DNA of 64,000 bases, from positions 1 through 64,000 of the forward strand of contig CAYGUX010000006.1 of the NCBI GenBank assembly GCA_964353175.1. The letters are read 5' to 3'. The DNA is from JAIYCX01 sp964353175. GTDB lineage: Bacteria > Bdellovibrionota_C > UBA2361 > SZUA-149 > DAOLCO01. The notes under the pieces were generated by a model. That model was not told the DNA's origin. It ran no database searches and was given only the letters and a program-made list of their open reading frames with translations. The first letter of the stretch is position 1, and every line of letters begins with the position of its first letter. This document shows, one piece after another, positions 34,037 through 44,048 of this stretch. Made by a program: the position numbers and the translations under genes.

Positions 34037-35506
34037 TTGATGCAAACAAATGCTTATAAATTAGAAAAGGCCTATAGTTTAGTGGATACTCATTGGTTTC
34101 CCTACGACCGAAATATCCTAAATGAGCTTAATTCAAAGATCAAAGACGAAGCAGTAGATCGACAAGATCTACTTACTCTAATTAAGAAAGACGTGTCTCT
34201 ATTTCTTTTATGTTTAAAGGAAGTGATCTCTACAAATGTTAAACCTGTATTTAAGACTGAGTCGCCGACGATTGCTAAGATATTAGAAGAGGCAACTTTA
34301 GAGCAAATCAAAAATAGTATCATCGCTATTAAATCCAGAACGATCTCTCATTCCGTAGGAGCATCTTCGAAGATACAAAAGCAGCGACTTTCTGAGATGA
34401 TTGTAAGTAGTCAGGCAGCTAATAAACTCACTGAAGGTGAACTGGCCATTAATGAAATCGCCTTTTCTTGCTCCTTAATGAGGCAACTTGGTTTGACTTT
34501 AATCGCTTGGAACTATCCTAGAATTTTCGAAAAGACTATAGGGAAGTCGCAATCCAAAGACTCTCTAGATAGTGAGTTTGCAGATATTTTAGGGTTTAGT
34601 CCTGTAATGTTAGGCTCAACTGTGTTGGAAAAATGGGGACTACCTTCGTTCTATATTAAAGCCATTAGTGATAGGGGAACTCTAAGAAAGGTTAAACCAC
34701 ATGATTCTATCGTAGAGTATAGAAAGGATCTTTTTTCGAGAGTAAGTAATATCTGTGCCGCGGGCGAGGCATTGGCTAGAGCTACTAATCCAACACTTTA
34801 TAGTACCGCCGAAGAAGATATAGAACTAGCTTCTGAGTTCATAGAAGGTTTTTTGGGGAAAGAAGGGGTGCTTACAATAATTGCATCAGTGAGAGAGAGT
34901 TTGACAGCACTGTCTTTAGAGATTCCACCCTTATTACTGTCTGATGGTCAGCAGGAGCTAGGTCAGAGTATTAAGAATAATATTCAAGGCAATGCATTAA
35001 TAAAAAATAATCCTTACTTAAGTAGTTTGCCACCTAAGCTACATGGTAGAGTGTCAAAGTTGTATCAAGATGTAATTCCGTGCAACCCTCCTTATGCTTC
35101 TGTTTCTCTATATGCGAAGGAAATATTTCCTATAACAGGTTTCTCCGTACTTCATGTCTATTTATATGACCCCTTTGAGAGAAAACTGTTCCCTTCACTT
35201 GTACTTGGGAAGTCGAAGTTGTTACTACCTAAGAGTGTTTATTTAAAAACACATGCCGGACAATATGATATTTTAGTAGAAGCCTTAGAAACAAAAGCAC
35301 CTATAAAAAATACTCAGTTTATTGGTAAGGCAGAAGAGATAACAGTATTAGCTTCCTCCTTAGGCGACCTTAGTACCGTTGGAGTAGTGTATATGGAGTT
35401 GCTACAATCTGAGTATGAAAAGGTTGCTACAAATACTGAGTTGGATTCCCTTAGGTACTTTAAGTCGTTAAAGATTCTTTTATCAGATTGCCTAGGTCTT
35501 GTTTAA
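34037..35506 (+). CDS. HDOD-domain protein with C-terminal sensor region
   Basis: The protein has 489 residues. Residues about 60-300 match the HDOD fold: FADILGFSPVMLGSTVLEKWGLPSFYIKAI is the typical lGFdhxxlGxxLlxxWxlP pattern. HDOD proteins resemble HD-domain hydrolases but lack the catalytic metal site, and are linked to signalling, including motility and nucleotide second messengers. Residues 310-489 could be a GAF-like domain (VLHVYLYDPFERKLFPSLVLG). It ends just before the convergent EamA gene. The two stop regions overlap by 4 bases. Confidence 0.75.
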   Translation: MMQTNAYKLEKAYSLVDTHWFPYDRNILNELNSKIKDEAVDRQDLLTLIKKDVSLFLLCLKEVISTNVKPVFKTESPTIAKILEEATLEQIKNSIIAIKSRTISHSVGASSKIQKQRLSEMIVSSQAANKLTEGELAINEIAFSCSLMRQLGLTLIAWNYPRIFEKTIGKSQSKDSLDSEFADILGFSPVMLGSTVLEKWGLPSFYIKAISDRGTLRKVKPHDSIVEYRKDLFSRVSNICAAGEALARATNPTLYSTAEEDIELASEFIEGFLGKEGVLTIIASVRESLTALSLEIPPLLLSDGQQELGQSIKNNIQGNALIKNNPYLSSLPPKLHGRVSKLYQDVIPCNPPYASVSLYAKEIFPITGFSVLHVYLYDPFERKLFPSLVLGKSKLLLPKSVYLKTHAGQYDILVEALETKAPIKNTQFIGKAEEITVLASSLGDLSTVGVVYMELLQSEYEKVATNTELDSLRYFKSLKILLSDCLGLV

Positions 35507-36417
35507 GGCTTCTTAGAGCTGTTAAACTCACGTGTATTGTTTGCAATTTTTGGTTCTATTCTCGTAACAAGATAAACACCAAGTATGGCTGGAAAAACAG
35601 CTAAAATCTGTCTAGTCTCAGGTTTTGATCCAATCAAAATATATGCGCCAACCATGGTGACAATCGGGAAAATAGAATTTAGTGAAGCCGCTTTCCCGAT
35701 GGTTAATCTAAATATCCCTTCTTGCCATAGTACTTTTGATATACCAAAAACTAAAATTGCATTCGGAAGAAGATAGGGTAGGGAGCTAATCAATTCCACT
35801 CTATGGGGTAGGGGCTCTAAGTATCTGGAGACTAGGATCAATAAAATGCCTGCAACAAAGTTTCTAAAAGCCAGTATCTGAGTCGAAGTTAGGGCTCTCC
35901 CTAGCTGTTTACCGTAGTAGTGAGCTAAGGGAGTTGCTATGACGGCAACAATCACTAGGAGATCAGATTCAGCGGTACTTAGTGATCCTTTTAGTATTAC
36001 AAAACAAGAAGATGCGACGACTAGAAGACCACCAAACATTTGTTTGAATGATAGTTTTTCATGTCCAACTAAGGTTAGAATGAAAAATGTGGCAGGCACT
36101 TCGCCAAGAAGTAGTATGCTTATAGTAACCGGATCAGAACTTTCATTGGCCATAAAAACCAGTGCAGTAAAACCAAAGCCTAATACGAGAGTGGTAATTA
36201 AAAGATTGATTAGAGTATATATGTTGATTAGTTCCCACTTTATTCTTTCTTTAAAAGCTAAGGGAGCTAAAACCAAAACTGAAAGTAGGGTGCATATGCC
36301 CGCGGAGAGAAGCGCAGGTAGGTTAGATTTGTTTGCAAGTACAGGAAACATGCCCCACATTAAGGCTTGGAGGATTATAAATAGCTCGCCAAGCCTTTCT
36401 ACGCGGTTTGTATTCAC
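35503..36417 (-). CDS. EamA/DMT-family transporter
   Basis: The protein has 304 residues and ten predicted membrane helices in two five-helix halves, with glycine- and alanine-rich segments typical of the drug/metabolite transporter superfamily. FMANESSDPVTISILLLGEVPATFFI in the first half and LGVYLVTRIEP at the end are characteristic. The substrate is not predictable. It is monocistronic on the minus strand, 56 bases downstream of menB. Confidence 0.8.
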   Translation of the reverse strand: MNTNRVERLGELFIILQALMWGMFPVLANKSNLPALLSAGICTLLSVLVLAPLAFKERIKWELINIYTLINLLITTLVLGFGFTALVFMANESSDPVTISILLLGEVPATFFILTLVGHEKLSFKQMFGGLLVVASSCFVILKGSLSTAESDLLVIVAVIATPLAHYYGKQLGRALTSTQILAFRNFVAGILLILVSRYLEPLPHRVELISSLPYLLPNAILVFGISKVLWQEGIFRLTIGKAASLNSIFPIVTMVGAYILIGSKPETRQILAVFPAILGVYLVTRIEPKIANNTREFNSSKKP

Positions 36418-36473
36418 GGAATCTTATTAAGGGATTTTTACTGACCTATAGGAACTTGAGTTCCTATAGACTG

Positions 36474-37334
36474 TTATGGTTGCCTTGGAAACTTAGAAAA
36501 GTCTGGTTTTCTTTTTTCATTAAAAGCATTTTTACCTTCTTGTGCTTCTTCAGTCATGTAGAATAGCAAGGTAGCATTACCTGCGAGTTCCTGTAATCCA
36601 GCTTGACCGTCACAATCAGCATTTAGAGATGACTTTAAACATCTTAGAGCTAGCGGACTGTGCTCAAGCATTTCTTTACACCACTTAACTGTCTCTTGTT
36701 CCAATTCTTCATAAGGGACAACGCAATTTACTAGGCCCATTTCTAAGGCTTCCTGTGCTCCATACTGCCGACAAAGATACCAGATCTCCCTAGCTTTCTT
36801 TTGTCCTACCATTCTAGCTAAGTATGAAGCGCCAAAGCCACCATCAAAGGAGCCGACCTTAGGTCCTGTTTGTCCGAATTTAGCATTGTCAGCACATATT
36901 GTAAGATCACAAACTACATGCAGTACATGGCCTCCTCCTATGGCATATCCAGCGACCATTGCCACGACTGGTTTAGGTAGAGTTCTGATTTGCCGTTGAA
37001 GATCTAGAACATTTAAGCGGTGAATTCCAGTAGTGCTATCTTTATACCCAGTGTCACCTCGAACTTTCTGATCACCTCCAGAACAAAAAGCATCCTTTCC
37101 TTTCCCCGTTAGTATGATGACACCAATTCCAGAATCATCTCTAGCGATTTCAAAAGCCTGACTCATTTCTTTTACTGTAACTGGAGTAAAGGCATTCCTT
37201 ACATGGGGGCGGTTAATGGTTATCTTCGCTATACCTTCCCAGGTGTGGTATTCGATTTCAGTGAAATCACCAGACTGATGCCATTTAGGATCTTGGATAG
37301 GTAGTACGCTAGGTTTGCTTAGTGCATTGCTCAT
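36474..37334 (-). CDS. menB: 1,4-Dihydroxy-2-naphthoyl-CoA synthase MenB
   Basis: MenB closes the second ring of menaquinone. The protein has 286 residues from the ATG at 37334; an in-frame start 13 codons upstream lacks support. Crotonase-fold motifs are FCSGGDQKVRGDTGY, MVAGYAIGGGHVLHVVCDLT and KVGSFDGGFGASYLARMVG, the last with the conserved SFDGG. The C-terminus ends EKRKPDFSKFPRQP, a MenB mark. It is divergent from the hotdog thioesterase gene at 37410. Confidence 0.95.
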   Translation of the reverse strand: MSNALSKPSVLPIQDPKWHQSGDFTEIEYHTWEGIAKITINRPHVRNAFTPVTVKEMSQAFEIARDDSGIGVIILTGKGKDAFCSGGDQKVRGDTGYKDSTTGIHRLNVLDLQRQIRTLPKPVVAMVAGYAIGGGHVLHVVCDLTICADNAKFGQTGPKVGSFDGGFGASYLARMVGQKKAREIWYLCRQYGAQEALEMGLVNCVVPYEELEQETVKWCKEMLEHSPLALRCLKSSLNADCDGQAGLQELAGNATLLFYMTEEAQEGKNAFNEKRKPDFSKFPRQP

Positions 37335-37409
37335 GATTTTCTCTTTTGAATTTAACTGCAGTATTAGTAGCAAGAAATTAGAAATTAAAAAATACGAGCA
37401 AAGAAAATA

Positions 37410-37820
37410 ATGACTACAACAGACCTAAGTAATCTGAATAATACAAATAGTTTAGCAAGCCTTATAGGTATTGAGTTTATCGAGGCGACTAAAGATAGGC
37501 TTAAAGCTAGGATGCCAGTAGATGATAGGACTAAACAACCGTATGGATTATTACATGGGGGCGCATCAGGCGTCTTAGTAGAAACACTCGCCTCGGTTGG
37601 TTCTATGCTTAATATTGATTCAACAAAGGCGGGCGTTGTTGGTATAGAATTACATTGTCGGCATATAAGTTCTGCGCGAGAAGGATGGGTGTTGGGTATT
37701 GCAATACCTCGGAAAGTAGGTCGGAGAATCCATTTCTGGGATGTGAAGGTGGTTAAGGAGGATCAGCCTGAAAAAGTTATTTGCGAGGGAAGTTGTACGT
37801 TATTTGTGCGTGAGTTTTAG
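37410..37820 (+). CDS. Hotdog-fold acyl-CoA thioesterase, probable DHNA-CoA hydrolase
   Basis: The protein has 136 residues. LLHGGASGVLVETLAS carries the HGG motif and the helix Glu of PaaI/YdiI-type thioesterases, and GIELHCRHISSAREGWVLGIA is the central strand. Because it is divergent from menB, the natural substrate is 1,4-dihydroxy-2-naphthoyl-CoA, the product of MenB; MenI performs this in other bacteria. The substrate is inferred from context. It ends about 120 bases before the next lipoprotein gene. Confidence 0.8.
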   Translation: MTTTDLSNLNNTNSLASLIGIEFIEATKDRLKARMPVDDRTKQPYGLLHGGASGVLVETLASVGSMLNIDSTKAGVVGIELHCRHISSAREGWVLGIAIPRKVGRRIHFWDVKVVKEDQPEKVICEGSCTLFVREF

Positions 37821-37939
37821 TCGGGAATCTGCACTCTTTTTTTTTACTATTCAATGATGCAAAGTCTTTGCAATAATCTTTTTCTAATAGTATATCACAG
37901 GCTTAACTTAAACTATTTTATCAGGAGACTCTGCTCAGA

Positions 37940-38788
37940 ATGAAAGCCAAGATAGCCACAACCATAATTTTCGCCCTTTTAGCTTCATGTAGTTCCGGTG
38001 GAGGGAGTTCGGATAATGACAGTGGCTCTTCTAGCTCAAACGCAGCGAAATTAGAATTCGAAACTCAGTGTGGAACTGTTCAAGATTCTAAATTAACAAA
38101 CCCAGTAAAAGCTTCTACTCTAGTAAACGTTATTAGAGTGGTTTCTTCCAATTTAGTTATAGTTAGATATGACGGCGCAGTTGATGGAGATTTTGCTGTC
38201 AAGCTTCATGGTCTTTCAGATTCGAATTCTCAAAGAGCTAAAAGCACTTTAGAGTCCCTTTCCAGTGGTCCAGTATATTTTGTTGCAGCTAATGAAAGTT
38301 GCGTAGTTAATATTGCTGGAGGACTTGCATATACTGGACAACTCTTTACAGCTACGGGAGAAAGTTTTTCCGAAGCTGTCATTAAGGGTGGTTATGCAGG
38401 TGGGACAGAGGCTGCAGGAACTTGTTCCGAAGAACTTATTTTCCCTTGTTATGCTGCTATGCAGGAAGAGTTTGCAATAAAGAGCGCGGGTGACCTTACA
38501 GATTTCTTATGGAAACCAAGAGCAGAGAGTGAGTATAACGCAGGAATGCCTGTAATTCATGCAAACCCATGTAATGCTACTGTCTATGTTAATGGTCAAG
38601 CACTTATGGATTTTGGTGCAGCCAATGGCCGTTGTAATACTTCTAGAATGTATAGTAGTTGCGGATCTTATGGGTCAAATATTAAAGTTGAAGTAATCGA
38701 CAATAAAAGTGGATTGCCATATTTTAATGGAAGTGAGCCATTTGTGATCGTACCTAATGGTTGTTCTAGATATGAGTTTAAGAGATAG
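37940..38788 (+). CDS. Lipoprotein of unknown function
   Basis: The protein has 282 residues with a lipobox LLASC at the end of the signal peptide; the acylated Cys is followed by SSGGGSSDNDSG, a flexible linker. The mature domain has eight further cysteines (CGTV, SCVV, TCSEELIFPCY, NPCN, RCNTS, SSCG, GCSRY), which probably form disulphides. I recognise no family. It stands alone and may be on the outer membrane or cell surface. Confidence 0.7.
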   Translation: MKAKIATTIIFALLASCSSGGGSSDNDSGSSSSNAAKLEFETQCGTVQDSKLTNPVKASTLVNVIRVVSSNLVIVRYDGAVDGDFAVKLHGLSDSNSQRAKSTLESLSSGPVYFVAANESCVVNIAGGLAYTGQLFTATGESFSEAVIKGGYAGGTEAAGTCSEELIFPCYAAMQEEFAIKSAGDLTDFLWKPRAESEYNAGMPVIHANPCNATVYVNGQALMDFGAANGRCNTSRMYSSCGSYGSNIKVEVIDNKSGLPYFNGSEPFVIVPNGCSRYEFKR

Positions 38789-38957
38789 TTTATTGTTGAG
38801 GTTTAGTTAAGTAAGATTCTTATCGTTAAAGTGTTTTATTTGCTATGCAACACCCAAATAATAGTACCTGTACCTTTATTGTTCTGAGATAAGGTATGCT
38901 TATGCTAAAGCAGGTACTAAAGTTTATGATGTAGTGGATTTTTTCATAGGCCTCAGA

Positions 38958-40154
38958 CTATTCTAAGATCTTACCATAAAGGGATTGTATGTGGCTCCTG
39001 AATCGTTTCCTGCTATATTTAGTCTCAGCAAGGTACTTCGCAGTTTTAATTTTATTTTGTCTATCCTCTAAGTAGGATTGATCATCGGAGATAGCCATAG
39101 CTAAGGCCGTAGAGAATTCTTTTGGATCTGTCTCGGCTAAATAGGCACTTGTATCATCCAAGACTTGGGTGTGACTGAAAATTTTAGTTGCTAAAATCGC
39201 TTTGGATGAATTCATGTATCCGTAGATTTTTAAAGGGGTGTTGGTTCCGCTAATCCTGGGAGATACGAGTAGATCGGCTTGTTCATGAATGCTAGTCATG
39301 GTCTCAGGAGGTACCATCCCAGTAAAGACGATCTTCTTGCTTAGTCCTAAGGTGTTTGAGATCGAAGTATATTTTTCTATGTCTTTAGGTGAGCCGCCGA
39401 CTATAATAAGTTTAGAGGATGTAAAGTTATCTAATTTTAAAGCAAGGTTATAGGAGTTTATTAGAAGATCAATACCTTGATAAATTTCAAGATTGCCAAC
39501 ATATAAAATAAGTTTATCTTCCTTAGAGATAGAATAAAGTTTTTTAATATCAATGCCTATGGCTTTCTGCCCATTTTCTTCGTCAATTGGAAAGTCTTCA
39601 ATTTGAGTGACTTTAGCATTCGGGCAAATCCGTTTTACGTCTTCTGTTAAAGCAGTACATACTGTAATTACTTGAACCGCTCGAAGCATAAAGAAAGATT
39701 CTACTTTTTCAAATAGATTTAAGATCAACTTTGATTTAATAAACCCACTCTCTTCCAATTGTTGCGACATAGAAGAATCAACATCTACAATAAAAGGTTT
39801 TTTGAAAATTAAACCTAAAAAGCCTGCCATAAGTCCTGCCTCTTCGATACCATGAAAGATATCAAAGCGTGAACGAATGCAGACCCAGAAAGCTTTAATC
39901 AAAAATAAGATGTCTAAAAAGATTTTAGACATAGATGGACCAGCTTTTATAGACTTAATAAAGGGTATCTTCGGGGATCTGACTATAGTGAGATTATCAA
40001 TTTTGATATCTTCACCAAAGGGATAGGCCATTAAAGTAATGTGATAACCTTTTTCAGACAAGGCTAAAATGATCTCTCTTACGTTTATGGGGGTTCCTCT
40101 CGGAACAAAGAAAGGTTGTGGCGAAAGTAACAAAACTCGCCTAATTTTATTCAT
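38958..40154 (-). CDS. GT4 family glycosyltransferase
   Basis: The protein has 398 residues. The N-terminal half has PFFVPRGTPINVREIILALS, the sugar-acceptor side of GT-B enzymes. The C-terminal half contains LILYVGNLEIYQGIDLLI and GTNTPLKIYGYMNSSKAILAT, with the family's EX7E-like region replaced by TPLKIYGYM. It lies downstream of a murJ homologue on the same strand (100-base gap). It could act on an envelope polysaccharide or lipid-linked sugar; no donor is evident. Confidence 0.85.
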   Translation of the reverse strand: MNKIRRVLLLSPQPFFVPRGTPINVREIILALSEKGYHITLMAYPFGEDIKIDNLTIVRSPKIPFIKSIKAGPSMSKIFLDILFLIKAFWVCIRSRFDIFHGIEEAGLMAGFLGLIFKKPFIVDVDSSMSQQLEESGFIKSKLILNLFEKVESFFMLRAVQVITVCTALTEDVKRICPNAKVTQIEDFPIDEENGQKAIGIDIKKLYSISKEDKLILYVGNLEIYQGIDLLINSYNLALKLDNFTSSKLIIVGGSPKDIEKYTSISNTLGLSKKIVFTGMVPPETMTSIHEQADLLVSPRISGTNTPLKIYGYMNSSKAILATKIFSHTQVLDDTSAYLAETDPKEFSTALAMAISDDQSYLEDRQNKIKTAKYLAETKYSRKRFRSHIQSLYGKILE

Positions 40155-40256
40155 AATTTAAGCACTTTAACATATCCAGCAGGGATCAAATCAAAATAGT
40201 GGGGATGAATTTACTCCTCTTTTAGCAGGCTGTAAACAGAGATAGTTGATTAAGCT

Positions 40257-41756
40257 CTACCGTACCCTTAGTTCTTTTATCCCAAAACTAAAGCAGGCTA
40301 TCAGGTAGGAAATCGTAAAAAGGATAGAACCTAGAATATAACTATAGGTTTCGTTCAGGTAGGATATGGTAATTAAAACTAAAAACATGGAGAGGCAGGC
40401 TGAAATAACCATTTTAACATCTTGAGAATTATTCAAACTAATTTTTTCATCAAATCTACCAGAGAGTATAATCAATTCAAGGATAGCTACTATGCTAGAG
40501 CTTAGTCCTAAACCGATAACTGAGAGTTCTGGAGGTAAGCCAAGGAGTAGTGGGAGTTCGTTACATAGGTATATACTAAGAGTAGTGCCAAGGATTAGTC
40601 TAAGGATGGAAATTTTACTAACTATCTTATGTTTATTTTGAGCATAAAGGGAGCTAGAGTAAATTCTAGAGATTGAAATGGGTATGATGCCAATTGTGAA
40701 GGCACTTAAAGTTAACCAAACTCTTAGCGTATCAAAGGATGAAAATTTTTTAGATTCAAATACTAGCGAGATATAATCAAAACCAAAAAGAACGATAAAG
40801 AACGAAGCAGGAATCAAGAAAAATAAAGCACGGTCCCTTGATTCCACAAGAGAGGAATAGAAATCTTTAGCATTCTTATTGAAGCTTTTTTCAGATTGAT
40901 TGGGTAAGTCAACTGCAGATATTGACATTGCAAATACACTAATTGGGAGAAGGTAGAGTGTTTGCGCATACATTAGAACCGAGAGTGATCCGCTCGGAAG
41001 AAAGCTTGCTATGATTGTATCTACATAAGATGAGATTTGCACCGCTCCTCTACCTAGTACCACTGGAATAAAATTGCGGACTACAGTTCTAAAGCTTTTG
41101 GACCATATTTTTGGTTTTTTTATGTCTATAAAGCTCAATGTTTTGGGCGTCTGAATAAGGAATTGGAAAATAGATCCCAGAAGAAATCCATAGGCAATAA
41201 TATAAATAGCTTCATTTATGGGTGGACTAAAGTAGGAACAATAAAGTAGGCAAGAAATTATTGCAGTATTCCATGCAAGGGGAGATGAGTAGGAAAGAAA
41301 AAAGATTTTATGAGAATTTAGAATCCCCAAGCACCAAGCTGAAAGCACAAGAATCGCTGCACTGGGGAAGAGTATTCTAAGTAAGTTAATGCTTAGGTCT
41401 CTAGTGTGACCTTCGAATCCTGGAGCGAAAAGACTAATAAAGATTTCTGGATAGACGGAACCTAAAAGGGAAATGATCCCTGAGATAACTAAAAGAGTGT
41501 AAAATAAGGTAGAGGCGAGAGAGCTTCTTTCTTCTCGACTTTTAAGAGATAGGTAAACTGGAATGAAGGAGGCAGATAGAACTCCTTCTCCAAGGAGGTT
41601 CTGAAGGAAGTTCGGTATTCTCAAGGATGCTCTTAAAGCATCTGAGGCTGGGCTAGTTCCTAATACGTGGGCGAGAAGAATTTCACGCAATAGTCCAAAG
41701 ACTCTACTCAAGAGAATGCAAAGACTGACTATGTAAGTTGATTGTTTAGATGACAT
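40257..41756 (-). CDS. murJ: Lipid II flippase MurJ family
   Basis: The protein has 499 residues and about 14 membrane helices. The N-terminus SRVFGLLREILLAHVLG and the helix RIPNFLQNLLGEGVLSASFIPVY are MurJ marks, containing the conserved Arg and Glu residues. MurJ moves lipid II across the inner membrane for peptidoglycan synthesis. It is followed by a GT4 glycosyltransferase on the same strand, so a polysaccharide flippase of the same superfamily is an alternative reading. The ATG at 41756 is chosen. Confidence 0.9.
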   Translation of the reverse strand: MSSKQSTYIVSLCILLSRVFGLLREILLAHVLGTSPASDALRASLRIPNFLQNLLGEGVLSASFIPVYLSLKSREERSSLASTLFYTLLVISGIISLLGSVYPEIFISLFAPGFEGHTRDLSINLLRILFPSAAILVLSAWCLGILNSHKIFFLSYSSPLAWNTAIISCLLYCSYFSPPINEAIYIIAYGFLLGSIFQFLIQTPKTLSFIDIKKPKIWSKSFRTVVRNFIPVVLGRGAVQISSYVDTIIASFLPSGSLSVLMYAQTLYLLPISVFAMSISAVDLPNQSEKSFNKNAKDFYSSLVESRDRALFFLIPASFFIVLFGFDYISLVFESKKFSSFDTLRVWLTLSAFTIGIIPISISRIYSSSLYAQNKHKIVSKISILRLILGTTLSIYLCNELPLLLGLPPELSVIGLGLSSSIVAILELIILSGRFDEKISLNNSQDVKMVISACLSMFLVLITISYLNETYSYILGSILFTISYLIACFSFGIKELRVR

Positions 41757-41841
41757 TTGGAGCCTTTAAGGACTCCAAATGTATCAAGAACGGAGCATTA
41801 AGAAAACCCTCTTCATTGAGGCGGAACAGAGTATTTACAGA

Positions 41842-42081
41842 CTATTTTAGGTCTTCTTTGGTAAATACTTTTAACAGAGACTCAGCAACTTGCTTGGGTT
41901 GTACGTTATACGTACCACTTGCAAGAGCATCTCTGATCTTTTTCATTTTTCTAGCCCTTTCCGCTACGACTTCAAGCTTTAAGGTTGTCAAACTTCTAGG
42001 CCTCCTTGTGACCACTTTAGGTTTTTCAGTTTGTATCGTATCAAATGCCACTTTAAATTCTGTTGTATCTAATCTGACCAT
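41842..42081 (-). CDS. flgM: Anti-sigma-28 factor FlgM
   Basis: FlgM binds the flagellar sigma factor until the hook is finished, then is exported. The product has 79 residues and no Cys. The C-terminal half ERARKMKKIRDALASGTYNV and AESLLKVF match the sigma-binding helices of FlgM (ARxxKIxxIxxAIxxGTYxV..xxVAxxLL). The N-terminal half is basic and disordered, as expected. It supports the sigma-28-like promoter of flagellin at 10.3 kb. Other flagellar genes lie outside the window. Confidence 0.8.
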   Translation of the reverse strand: MVRLDTTEFKVAFDTIQTEKPKVVTRRPRSLTTLKLEVVAERARKMKKIRDALASGTYNVQPKQVAESLLKVFTKEDLK

Positions 42082-42719
42082 AAAATCGACTGCTCCTATT
42101 CTTATTATTACAATCTGAGGCGCTATAAGGTTTAAGTGTGCAATTTTGTACCCTATACCGCCTCATAAATAAGCTAACGGCTAAATGTCTCGGATCCTTT
42201 AGTAATTATTGCACCTAAATGTACAAAATTGTAATTTATTTTTCAGCATCTAAGAGAAAATCTTAATATTCTAAGTTAAGTACTTGAAATTAAAGTTTTT
42301 ATTTCGTGTTCAAAAAAGAACAAAGGATTAGCCCGCAATAGGTGGTTTGGCAGTAAATAATAGGAATTTTTACTATTTACTGAGATTGAAGCACCAAGCA
42401 TGATAATCTAAACCTATTTACTACTAAAGCTAGTAGCCTCCCTACTATTGTAAACAACCGTGATGATTGAGAATAGTAGTCTTATGTACATCATATCTCC
42501 TGAACATCTACTCAGAAGGACGGCTCCAAAAGCAATTTTAGTGTTCCCTAAAACATTTTTTTATAGAGTAGGCCTTATGATTTAAAAATATGTCTCTCCA
42601 AATCAAGAAAAAGATCACTGTTGGAAAAATATAAAACCATTTTCTATTATTCATGACACAGAAAACCATTAGGATAGCAAAATCCTTAAGAGAGATACTT
42701 AACTTTTAAGATAGTTAGT
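42082..42719. repeat. Noncoding flank of the REP transposase with several hairpins
   Basis: There is no gene here. Inverted repeats include TGAGGCG with CGCCTCA at 42116-42165; CAATTTTGTAC at 42141-42151 with GTACAAAATTG at about 42221-42231; CAGTAAATA with TATTTACTG near 42351-42380; and CTACTATT with AATAGTAG near 42442-42478. These are possible REP-like or transposase-recognised structures, or terminators of flgM and the transposase. Confidence 0.45.
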
Positions 42720-43703
42720 CTAGGTCGCAATCAATATCGTCGCCCTTGGTCTCAAAGGTGGGTAGAATGCTCCAGGGGGTAGCAAGACTTCGAACATTCC
42801 CTTCTTCCAAGACTCATATATCTTCAAGCACGTATCTTTAAATGAATTATACGCAGTCCTAAATAATTTAGCTGTGGCAATACACGTACTCTCACAAATT
42901 GGTGTGCAACCAAACTTTCTCGGCTTATAGCTTTTATAAATAGACTGATATCTCAGTTTCTCAACTCCCATGACTGAGAAGTCATTCGCTTCTCTTATTT
43001 GCCTGTGTTTATTCTCAGTCTCTTTTATACGTGTTAGTAGTTGCTGTTTTAGATCTTTATCCGTCTTATTTTTAGTTTCAGTAAAACATCTTTTCCAGAA
43101 AAAAGAATCGCATTGGAATGGCCTAGGTGCTCCTCCAATCTCCGAGATACCTTCTACTAGAGAGGATATAGACTCGTCTGTAAATTGCTCATTAGGAAGG
43201 CGGCTCTCTATTAGGCTATCACTGATCCATCTAAAACTCCTAGCTGCACCTCCATTCAATTCATTCCAAGATGAGAAGCCTTCCCATTGATCAGTTGATT
43301 CGACAAGAATTGAAGCCACTGGATTAGAGTATAGGTAGGTCATTTTCTCCATCACTGTCTCAGGAGTAAGTAACTCTGTGGCTTTAAACTTAGTAGCCCA
43401 GAGTCTTTTATTGCAAACACCCGTTAGTCTATGAATTAGTCCAGAGAGCTCTCCCTGTAGGTAACCCATAAAAGTGCTGAGAGTGGCCGGGTCAGTGTTG
43501 ATGGTGATAATCATGTGAAAATGATTACCCATAAAGATTATGGCGTTCACTACTATGCCGGGGTATTTCTCCTGAGTTCTTGCGATAATTCCACCTATTA
43601 GTAGTTCTATGAATTTATTAGGTACGAAGGGCAGGCCTTCGGCGGTTCGATTGGTTATATGATAAACCTTTTTGAAACGAAAAAATCTTCTTTGACCACT
43701 CAT
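42720..43703 (-). CDS. REP-associated tyrosine transposase (Y1/IS200-like)
   Basis: The protein has 327 residues from ATG 43703, which has AGGAA upstream; an in-frame start 17 codons earlier is possible. The N-terminal Y1 domain contains the HUH motif NHFHM near 80 and YLYSNPVASILV, the strand that follows the catalytic Tyr in this family. The C-terminal region is longer than in minimal IS200 proteins, as in RAYTs. RAYTs copy or shape REP repeats. Two exact copies of a 25-base repeat lie 155 bases upstream, and a third similar copy is 1.7 kb away. Confidence 0.85.
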   Translation of the reverse strand: MSGQRRFFRFKKVYHITNRTAEGLPFVPNKFIELLIGGIIARTQEKYPGIVVNAIIFMGNHFHMIITINTDPATLSTFMGYLQGELSGLIHRLTGVCNKRLWATKFKATELLTPETVMEKMTYLYSNPVASILVESTDQWEGFSSWNELNGGAARSFRWISDSLIESRLPNEQFTDESISSLVEGISEIGGAPRPFQCDSFFWKRCFTETKNKTDKDLKQQLLTRIKETENKHRQIREANDFSVMGVEKLRYQSIYKSYKPRKFGCTPICESTCIATAKLFRTAYNSFKDTCLKIYESWKKGMFEVLLPPGAFYPPLRPRATILIAT

Positions 43704-43858
43704 GATCTTAGTTCCTGATTGTGTTGTAAATAAATTATAGGGAAGCATTAACAATGCCTCTTGAGATCGAGAATTCAGATCTCATTATTCTTATCGTAGA
43801 ATTTAAGGGATTGGACCCTAATTGGTAATTTGATTAGAAATATTAGGGCTTTAAGGTT

Positions 43859-43908
43859 GTAGGTAGGCTGGTAGCTACACTGGGTAGGTAGGCTGGTAGC
43901 TACACTGG
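43859..43908. repeat. Tandem 25-bp repeat with GTAG motifs, REP-like
   Basis: Two identical 25-base units, 43859-43883 and 43884-43908, each reading GTAGGTAGGCTGGTAGC then TACACTGG. GTAGCTAC inside is palindromic. REP elements carry a foot with GTAG and a palindrome, so this fits. The sequence from 43845 also shows 30 of 32 bases identical to 45588-45619. A weaker relative, TAGGTAGGCTAGTA, lies at 61300-61313. Confidence 0.7.
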
Positions 43909-44048
43909 GTAATTCCTCATGATTTGGATCTAGTTTTGCAAAAAAATAGAAATTATAAATGTAACTATCTGCCTCGGGCAACGAATATACTATTGATCGA
44001 ATTTAGTTTGGTTTTAATTTAATATTTAATAACTTAGGGAAACATTAT

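Noticed and set aside
43775..43981. 68-codon minus-strand frame across the tandem repeat
   Set aside because: Most of it is translation of the REP-like repeat and its flank. There is no ribosome binding site.
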